Below are positions 6,180-11,439 of a stretch of 18,435 nucleotides of DNA, in pieces. The stretch lies in NCBI GenBank assembly GCA_050433985.1, contig JBNPWE010000036.1:1-18435 (forward strand), read 5' to 3'. A model generated the notes under the pieces. The model did not search any database and was not told the origin of the DNA. It worked only from the letters and a program-made list of their open reading frames with translations. Source of the stretch: JACIYW01 sp014359745 (GTDB lineage Bacteria > Pseudomonadota > Alphaproteobacteria > Rhodobacterales > Rhodobacteraceae). Numbering within the stretch: position 1 is the first letter of the stretch; every line of letters begins with the position of its first letter. The position numbers and the translations under genes were made by a program.

Positions 6180-6476
6180 TCACTTGCTCCCGACGATCCA
6201 CTTCGACATGAGTCCCCTGTCGCGGAAGCATTCGTCCGGGAGGGCGCGCCGTTTGATCCGGGCGAGTTTCTCCGCGAAGGCCACCTGCTTGGACGTCGGC
6301 AGGCGGTCCATGTCCGATACCGGCTTCAGCCGGGCCTGCGCCTTGATCCAGGCGCTCAAGGATCGGCGGTCCTGCTGAACCTCCCAGGGTAGAAGCGTCT
6401 GATTGCGCAGTGCGAGCGACCGGGCATATGCGATCTGTTTCGGCGTCGCGGGCAGCGCGTGCGTGGTGCTTTCCAT
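6180..6476 (-). CDS. Two-repeat small protein, predicted SOS-controlled
   Basis: A 98-residue protein starts at ATG (complement 6474-6476) with AGGGAG on the minus strand about eight bases upstream. It consists of two copies of one unit: TPKQIAYARSLALRNQTLLP...RRSLSAWI (about 11-44) and TSKQVAFAEKLARIKRRALP...RGLMSKWI (about 61-94). Each has the pattern S/TPKQ-hydrophobic-A-x-A-x-x-L, a Pro-containing turn, then R-x-L-S-x-W-I. The unit resembles short helical repeats found at the ends of DNA-processing enzymes, but I do not recognise a named family with certainty. The promoter carries a GTTC-N7-GTTC box (6512-6526), pointing to LexA control. It may take part in DNA repair, stress or element mobility; the reaction is unknown. 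Confidence 0.7.
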   Translation of the reverse strand: MESTTHALPATPKQIAYARSLALRNQTLLPWEVQQDRRSLSAWIKAQARLKPVSDMDRLPTSKQVAFAEKLARIKRRALPDECFRDRGLMSKWIVGSK

Positions 6477-6505
6477 GGGGGAACTCCCTTTCTGGCTTGG
6501 CTTTC

Positions 6506-6534
6506 AATCTAGAACATAACAGGAACTAAATCAA
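6506..6534 (-). promoter_or_regulatory. Promoter with alphaproteobacterial LexA-type box
   Basis: On the minus strand TTGATT (complement 6529-6534), a 17-base spacer and TAGATT (complement 6506-6511) make a good sigma-70-type promoter 30 bases before the ATG of the two-repeat gene. Within the spacer lies GTTC-CTGTTAT-GTTC (complement 6512-6526), a perfect match to the direct-repeat LexA box GTTC-N7-GTTC of Rhodobacter-type bacteria. A 9-bp inverted repeat (GCTTGGCTT 6495-6503, AAGCCAAGC 6533-6541) brackets the promoter. Confidence 0.65.
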
Positions 6535-6625
6535 GCCAAGCGTCGAGATCACCCTCTCCGTGCCAATAAGCGCGAGACAACCGAGTGGCTGAAGTTTACA
6601 CTTGAGGGCGCAGGAGAACGAACCC

Positions 6626-7106
6626 ATGGTTATGCCTTCACAGACAGTGCTTTCGCCCGAAGCCGGGTCTGACGCTGTTTCGGCCACGACGTTGCCCGCC
6701 CGCGTTGTCCCGGCGCCAGTGGTGCCCACGGCCGAGTTGACGCGCACGCCGAAGCGGCGCAGCTTCACGGCCAGATACAAACTCCGCATTCTCGATGAGA
6801 CCGACCAGGCGGCAGAGACTGGCGGGGTTTCGGCCATTCTGCGGCGGGAGGGGCTTTATTCCTCGGCCCTGACCGATTGGCGCCGCGCGCGGGCGGCCGA
6901 CACATTGGGTGCATTGCAGCCACGTCACCGTGGCCCACAAAAGGCACCTGCCAATCCATTGCAAGCCGAGCTGGCCAAGGCCAACCGTGAGGTCGCAGCG
7001 TTGCGACGCCGCCTGGATCAGGCGGAAGCCGTCATCGCCATCCAAAAAAGTGGCGGCGCTGCTGGAGGAGATGGAGCAGACGCAAGAGCGCGGCGGCAAA
7101 TCATGA
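6626..7106 (+). pseudogene. IS3-type transposase OrfA with a frameshift
   Basis: ATG 6626 (MVMPSQTVLSPEAG) has AGGAGA at 6612-6617. A helix-turn-helix region reads PKRRSFTARYKLRILDETDQ, then GGVSAILRREGLYSSALTDW. A leucine-rich coiled coil follows (LQAELAKANREVAALRRRLD, then QAEAVIAIQK). At an A6 tract (7044-7049) the frame is lost. The expected continuation KVAALLEEMEQTQERGGKS resumes in frame 0 from GTG 7050 to TGA 7104-7106, so one base too many (or two too few) is present. If read through in the first frame the product ends at 7162 with an unrelated tail. I know this OrfA type from Rhodobacterales insertion sequences. It is inactive. Confidence 0.75.
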
Positions 7107-7220
7107 TGGCCGCAGCGATTGCCTTGCCCGCGCAAGCGTTCTTCGGCACCGCGCGGCGCTGACGGACCCGCCATGTGTGCGAAAGCCGCGCGCGCTTTCA
7201 GCGCGGGCCTTGCCGCAACG
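7103..7220 (+). pseudogene. IS3-type transposase OrfB, 5' remnant with internal deletion
   Basis: ATG ATG at 7103 overlaps the OrfA stop (ATGA), the normal coupling of orfA and orfB. MMAAAIALPAQ reads in frame 2. Near 7131-7135 the sequence jumps to frame 1, which gives SVLRHRAALTDPPCVRKPRA and then SARALPQ, the region that normally lies some 15-20 residues further on. After about 7220 all similarity to OrfB stops and the whole integrase core (DDE) is absent. Only about 40 of some 300 codons are left, so the element is a dead 5' stub. Its left terminal repeat was not identified. Confidence 0.6.
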
Positions 7221-7223
7221 TGA

Positions 7224-7515
7224 CTACATATCGAAGACCCTTGGTGTGGCGCGCGGTCGCAAAACCGGGCCCGTTTGGCAGAGTTTATTCGGGCTGTGGC
7301 AACCGCAGGCGTGAAAATCAATGGGCTTACTGTTGTATGGTATCCGGATAACCAAGAGGGAGAGTCAGCATCCGCGATGGGCATGGAGATGGCACGTTTA
7401 GGCTTGACGGCGACGCCAAGATTTGAACTCCCGTTCCGGGCGCGCACTTCATTTCCACGACCGGGTTATAACAGCCCGCTCAGTTGATGACGGTCCCGCG
7501 TTGAAGGTGCGGGGC
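7224..7515 (+). pseudogene. Fragment resembling the MITD1 C-terminal phospholipase-D-like domain
   Basis: Frame 0 after TGA 7221-7223 reads LHIEDPWCGARSQNRARLAE, FIRAVATAGVKINGLTVVWY, PDNQEGESAS, then MARLGLTATPRFELPF. One extra T in the run 7452-7454 moves the frame; the next frame continues FHDRVITARSVDDGPALKV. The order of an I-E-D-P strand, a Q and Leu/Phe-rich helix, a hydrophobic strand, and a late x-H-D-R-x-I resembles the MIT_C domain of human MITD1 (WIEDPY ... SIHDREI), a phospholipase-D-like fold without the usual HKD motifs. Prokaryotic versions occur as C-terminal domains of uncharacterised proteins. Here the N-terminal part is lost at the IS3 junction, and the C-terminus is degraded. 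The family match is by eye. Confidence 0.45.
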
Positions 7516-7643
7516 CAAACGGCACCAGCCGCTGGCCTATACGATAGGGATGCAGATCGTGGATCGCGAGGGCCCGCTTTATACCTATCGCCTTGAAAAC
7601 GGGCGCGAGATCTGGACAGTGATGCAGGGCCCCTTGGCCGGGG
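7508..7643 (+). other. Unassigned coding-like fragment before the dacB junction
   Basis: Frame 2 is open from 7505 and reads HQPLAYTIGMQIVDREGPLY, then TYRLENGREIWTVMQGPLA. An in-frame ATG lies at 7550. Its alternating polar and hydrophobic pattern looks like a real beta-rich peptide rather than a shadow frame, but I cannot place it in a family. It could be the end of the MITD1-like gene after a second frameshift, or a separate scrap. It merges in frame with the DacB-like region but is not part of that family. Confidence 0.25.
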
Positions 7644-7644
7644 T

Positions 7645-8356
7645 GGCAGCCGCTGGCTGCCGGTGCGTCAGCCCGAAATCCACGCGGGCGATGTGTTCCA
7701 GACGCTGGCGCGCGCAGGGGCTGGCGCTGCCAGCGCCGCAAAAGGCCGCTGGCGCGATTTCGGGCACGGCGATTGTCACGCATCAAAGCCCGCCGCTGAC
7801 CGCGATTCTGCGCGACATGCTGCGCTATTCAACCAACCTGACCGCCGAGGTGGTGGGCCTGTCGGCAACGCGCGCGGGCGGGGTCGAGGCGACAGACCTG
7901 GCGGCGAGCGGCGCACAGATGGCCGATTGGGCGCGCGCGCGTCTGGGGGTGGGCGATGTGCGCTTTGCCGATCATTCGGGGCTGGGCGACCGGTCGCGCA
8001 TCGCCGCGCAGGACATGGTGCAGGCACTGGCGCAACCCCTGGCGCAGGGTCCGCTGCGCGCTATCTTGCGGCCGTTTTCGCTGCGCGATGAGGTGGGCCG
8101 GGCGCGGAAGCAAACGCTGGTGAAGGTGAACGCCAAGACCGGGACGCTGAATTTCGTGTCGGGCCTTGCGAGCTATGTCACGATGCCATCGGGCGCGGAT
8201 CTGGTTTTCGCGATATTCGTCACCGATCTGAACCGGCGCGACATGCTGACGCTGCAAGACCGGGAACGCCCACCGGGCGGCCGCGCCTGGGTCGGGCGCG
8301 CCCGCACCCTGGAAAGCCGCCTGATCGAACGCTGGGTCGCGGTTTACGGAACTTAG
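7645..8356 (+). pseudogene. dacB: D-Ala-D-Ala carboxypeptidase/endopeptidase (PBP4-like), 3' fragment
   Basis: Family features kept: the SxN motif in RYSTNLTAEVVGL (7820s), the DHSGLGDRSR region, and the KTG triad in NAKTGTLNFVSGLASYV (about 8130-8170). Missing is the whole N-terminal half with the SxxK nucleophile; about 235 of some 480 codons remain. The first part is read in frame 1 (SRWLPVRQPEIHAGDVFQTL), then a one-base shift near 7711-7715 moves to frame 2 (QGLALPAPQKA), which runs to TAG 8354-8356. The product would normally trim or cross-link-edit peptidoglycan in the periplasm. It sits between the mobile-element scraps and the TerB gene, so this is probably where the island joins resident chromosome. 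A catalytically dead gene. Confidence 0.82.
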
Positions 8357-8375
8357 GCCGCGTTCAGCACCCCGA

Positions 8376-8807
8376 TCAGGGCCGCATGTGGCGCGCCCGC
8401 GATCCGCGTTCGATCGCGGCGGCGTGCAGGCGGTCGATGTTCAGTTCGTGCCGGATTTCCGACAGCAGGGCCAGTTCGGTTTCCCCCAGCAATCCATCCG
8501 CCGCGGCCACGTCGCAGGCCAGCGCATAGGCGGTTTCATTCAGGCGCTGCGGCAGCCCTTCGCGGATAAGGCCGAAAAGGGCGTCCAGCCCGTCTTCTTC
8601 TTCGAACAGGTCGAATACGATCTGCGACACTTCCTTCAGGCGGTCGGTGTCGAATTGCGCGAAGACGGGCAGGTGGTTCACGACCCGCTGAATGGTGACA
8701 AGTTCCGAGGTGCGGATATTCTCATCCGCCGCCGAAACGGCGATCATGATTGCGACAAGGCAATCCTGCGGGCTCAAGGTGGGGTTTTCCTGCGACACGG
8801 GCGGCAT
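8376..8807 (-). CDS. TerB-family (tellurite resistance-like) protein
   Basis: The 143-residue protein has the two-part TerB helical layout: PQDCLVAIMIAVSAADENIR with acidic residues after the first helix, and ACDVAAADGLLGETELALLS as the second, equivalent acidic loop; such loops bind divalent metal in TerB. Start choice: ATG (complement 8805-8807) is used here, but AAAGGA abuts it directly. GTG (complement 8796-8798), giving MSQENPTLSP, lies nine bases from the same AAAGGA and may be the true start. The open frame upstream of both is an antisense shadow of lysS. It ends 19 bases from the dacB stop (convergent) and diverges from lysS. A role in tellurite resistance should not be assumed; the TerB fold is widely used in membrane-stress and phage-defence contexts. 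Confidence 0.8.
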   Translation of the reverse strand: MPPVSQENPTLSPQDCLVAIMIAVSAADENIRTSELVTIQRVVNHLPVFAQFDTDRLKEVSQIVFDLFEEEDGLDALFGLIREGLPQRLNETAYALACDVAAADGLLGETELALLSEIRHELNIDRLHAAAIERGSRARHMRP

Positions 8808-8915
8808 TCCTTTGGGGTGAACAGACCCCGACAATATTGACGGCGGCGGGGGGGGGCAATAGGAACCCGAAGTTGGCAGGGCAAAGGGCCGGGCCAGAAA
8901 AGGATGCGTGTGGAA

Positions 8916-10499
8916 ATGTCTGACCTGCGTGATGCTGCGATGTCGTCGAAAGCCTGGCCGTTCGAAGAAGCGCGCCGGTTGCTGAAACGCTATGAAAAGG
9001 CGCCGCCGGAAAAGGGTTATGTGCTGTTTGAAACCGGCTATGGCCCCTCGGGCCTGCCGCATATCGGCACCTTTGGCGAGGTGGCGCGCACCACGATGAT
9101 CCGCCGCGCGTTCGAGGTGATTTCCGATATCCCCACCCGGCTGATCTGCTTTTCCGACGATATGGACGGCATGCGCAAGGTGCCCGACAACGTGCCCGAA
9201 CCCGCCATGCTGCGCGAACACATGCAGCGGCCGCTGACATCGGTGCCCGACCCGTTCGGCAAGTTCGAAAGCTTTGGCCATCACAACAACGCCATGCTGC
9301 GCCGGTTCCTGGATACATTCGAGTTTGAATACGAATTCATCAGCGCCACGGATTTCTACAAGTCCGGGCAGTTCGATGCCGTGCTGTTGCGCGCCGCCGA
9401 ACGCTATGACGCATTGATGAAGGTGATGCTGGCCAGTTTGCGCGATGAACGTCAGCAGACCTATTCGATTTTCCTGCCCATCTCGCCGCAATCGGGGCGG
9501 GTCTTGTATGTGCCGATCAAAGAGGTGAACGCCGCGCAAGGCACCATCACCTTTGACGATGAAGATGGCACCGAAACCACGCTGCCGGTCACCGGCGGGC
9601 AGGTGAAACTGCAATGGAAGCCGGATTTCGGCGCGCGCTGGGCGGCGCTGGATGTCGATTTCGAGATGTATGGCAAGGACCATTCCACCAACACGCCGAT
9701 CTATGACGCGATCTGCGAGATCCTTGGCGGCCGCAAGCCCGAACATTTCACCTATGAACTGTTTCTGGATGAGAACGGCGAGAAGATTTCGAAATCCAAG
9801 GGCAACGGCCTGACGATCGATGAATGGCTGACCTATGCGTCAACCGAAAGTCTGTCATATTTCATGTACCAAAAGCCGAAAACCGCCAAGCGGATGTATT
9901 TCGATGTGATCCCCAAGGCGGTGGATGAATATCACCAGCAATTGCGCGCCTATGCCACGCAGGACAGCCAGGCGCGGCTGAACAATCCGGTCTGGCATAT
10001 TCACGGCGGCGATGTGCCCGAAAGCCGCATGGTGGTGCCGTTTGCGATGTTGCTCAACCTCGCGTCCGTTGCCGGAACCGAGGACAAGGAAACGCTGTGG
10101 GGGTTCATCCGCCGCTATGCGCCCGATGCCCGCCCCGAAACCCATCCCGATCTGGATGCGGCTGCGGGTTTCGCGCTGCGCTATTTCAAGGATTTCGTGG
10201 CGCCCGCGCGGGTGTTCCGCCTGCCCGACGCGCGCGAACGTGCCGCGTTGCAGGATCTGGCCGACCGGTTGCAGGCGCATCTGGGCGAAACCGATGCCGA
10301 GGCCCTGCAAACGGTGGTTTTCGCGGTGGGCACCGACCACGGGTTCGACCCGTTGCGCGACTGGTTCAAGGCCCTTTACGAGGTTCTCTTCGGCCAAAGC
10401 CAGGGGCCGCGTTTCGGCGGGTTCATCGCCCTTTATGGCGTGGCGGAAAGCATCGATCTGATCAAGCGCGGGCTGGCGGGCGAACTGGTCGCCGCCTAG
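8916..10499 (+). CDS. lysS: Lysyl-tRNA synthetase, class I
   Basis: This is a 527-residue cytoplasmic enzyme that charges tRNA-Lys with lysine. It is of the class I type found in most alphaproteobacteria and archaea, not the class II LysS of E. coli. The HIGH-type signature is GLPHIGTFGE (about residue 45) and the KMSKS-type loop is KISKSKGNGL (about residue 289). Between them are the conserved ERQQTYSIFLPI, WKPDFGARWAALDVDFEMYG and KDHSTNTPIYD blocks; the C-terminal part is the helical anticodon-binding cage. Length is normal. Start: MSDLRDAAMSSKAWPFEEA is the usual family N-terminus, so ATG 8916 is preferred over the in-frame ATG 8904, which abuts AAAAGG. It ends in CTAG, shared with the convergent CHAD gene stop. 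Confidence 0.95.
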   Translation: MSDLRDAAMSSKAWPFEEARRLLKRYEKAPPEKGYVLFETGYGPSGLPHIGTFGEVARTTMIRRAFEVISDIPTRLICFSDDMDGMRKVPDNVPEPAMLREHMQRPLTSVPDPFGKFESFGHHNNAMLRRFLDTFEFEYEFISATDFYKSGQFDAVLLRAAERYDALMKVMLASLRDERQQTYSIFLPISPQSGRVLYVPIKEVNAAQGTITFDDEDGTETTLPVTGGQVKLQWKPDFGARWAALDVDFEMYGKDHSTNTPIYDAICEILGGRKPEHFTYELFLDENGEKISKSKGNGLTIDEWLTYASTESLSYFMYQKPKTAKRMYFDVIPKAVDEYHQQLRAYATQDSQARLNNPVWHIHGGDVPESRMVVPFAMLLNLASVAGTEDKETLWGFIRRYAPDARPETHPDLDAAAGFALRYFKDFVAPARVFRLPDARERAALQDLADRLQAHLGETDAEALQTVVFAVGTDHGFDPLRDWFKALYEVLFGQSQGPRFGGFIALYGVAESIDLIKRGLAGELVAA

Positions 10500-11362
10500 G
10501 CGCGCCAGATCCGCCACCAGGCCCCCCAACGCGCGACAAGGCACGGCGCGCTGTCGGCGAACAGTCGCCCGGCGTCGGTGCGCGCGGCAGCAATCAGCGC
10601 CGATTGGCGTTTGCGCGCGGCGGCAAGGATCGGTTTGATACCCCGGATGCCGCGCGATTCCAGCGCGGTGACAAGGACCGCCAGATCGTGGTGGTCGCCC
10701 AAAGCCTCGCCAAGGCGATCGGCGGTTTCGACATGGGGAGCCATCGCTTCGGGCCAGATCGGTGACAGAAGGCGGGCATGATACCAGTGATCCTTGACGC
10801 GCTTGCGCCATTCGTGCACGGCCTCGGTGGTGGGGGTGTCGAGGGCGGCGGCCATCTCGTGGCGGGCGCGTTTCCACGTTTGTTCAAGCCCACCTGAAAC
10901 GGCGTCGAACCCGTCGGCATCAAGTTTCCAATCCTTGCTGCGCCCGCGCAGGGCGGTCATCGCATCGGCAAAGCCGGTCAGCGCGTCGGCGCTGGCGCTG
11001 GTGTCGGCGGGTTCGGGCGCGGACAGGGCGTCGCGCAGGGTGTCGGCAAGATCGGCGCTGACGTTTGCCTCGGGTAAAAGCTTATTCAGCGTGGCAAGGT
11101 TGACGGCGGCCTCGCGCCGGGCCGAAAGCCCGCGCGCCGCGTCGCGCAGGGCGGCATTTTCCGGCGCGAAATCGGAAAAGCCGGGCCGAACCAGCCGGAT
11201 CAGGCCGCGCAGCTTTTTCACCGACTTGCGCATCTGATGGATGCGCGGGCCTGTGGGGCCGTCAGCGCGCACGGCGGCAAGGGCTGTGTCGATCTGTTCG
11301 CGGGCGATGCGGCGCAGCGCCTTTTGGGCGCTGGGGTCGGTCTGGCTGAACTGATATCCCAT
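10496..11362 (-). CDS. CHAD domain-containing protein
   Basis: A 288-residue protein starts at ATG (complement 11360-11362). AAGGAG on the minus strand lies about seven bases upstream, which excludes the longer open frame to 11410. The CHAD fold is a pair of four-helix bundles with conserved His and basic residues: RIHQMRKSVKKLRGLIRLV (about 41-59) in the first half and AVHEWRKRVKDHWYHARLL (about 182-200) in the second; both are clear. Family knowledge: CHAD domains bind inorganic polyphosphate through these basic surfaces and are often targeted to polyphosphate granules. No CYTH/triphosphatase domain is fused here. There is no signal peptide, so it is cytoplasmic. It follows the large glycosyltransferase on the same strand after 77 bases. 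Confidence 0.9.
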   Translation of the reverse strand: MGYQFSQTDPSAQKALRRIAREQIDTALAAVRADGPTGPRIHQMRKSVKKLRGLIRLVRPGFSDFAPENAALRDAARGLSARREAAVNLATLNKLLPEANVSADLADTLRDALSAPEPADTSASADALTGFADAMTALRGRSKDWKLDADGFDAVSGGLEQTWKRARHEMAAALDTPTTEAVHEWRKRVKDHWYHARLLSPIWPEAMAPHVETADRLGEALGDHHDLAVLVTALESRGIRGIKPILAAARKRQSALIAAARTDAGRLFADSAPCLVARWGAWWRIWRA

Positions 11363-11439
11363 TGGTGGCTCCTTCCCGCGGCACTTTAACGCGGTAGTTA
11401 TGACAGACAAGCGTCGGCTTTGCCGAGGGGTGGCCTGGG

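Noticed and set aside
7044..7052. A6 run in the IS3-type OrfA as a programmed frameshift site
   Set aside because: IS3 elements use a -1 shift, whereas restoring OrfA here needs +1 (or -2); the rest of the element is also broken, so a mutation is simpler.
8848..8856. G9 run upstream of lysS as a phase-variation tract
   Set aside because: It lies outside both genes and outside any recognised promoter, and an essential tRNA synthetase is an unlikely target for switching.
8376..9746. 456-codon extension of the TerB-family frame
   Set aside because: The part beyond 8807 is antisense to lysS; TerB proteins are about 140-150 residues and a ribosome-binding site lies at 8808-8813.
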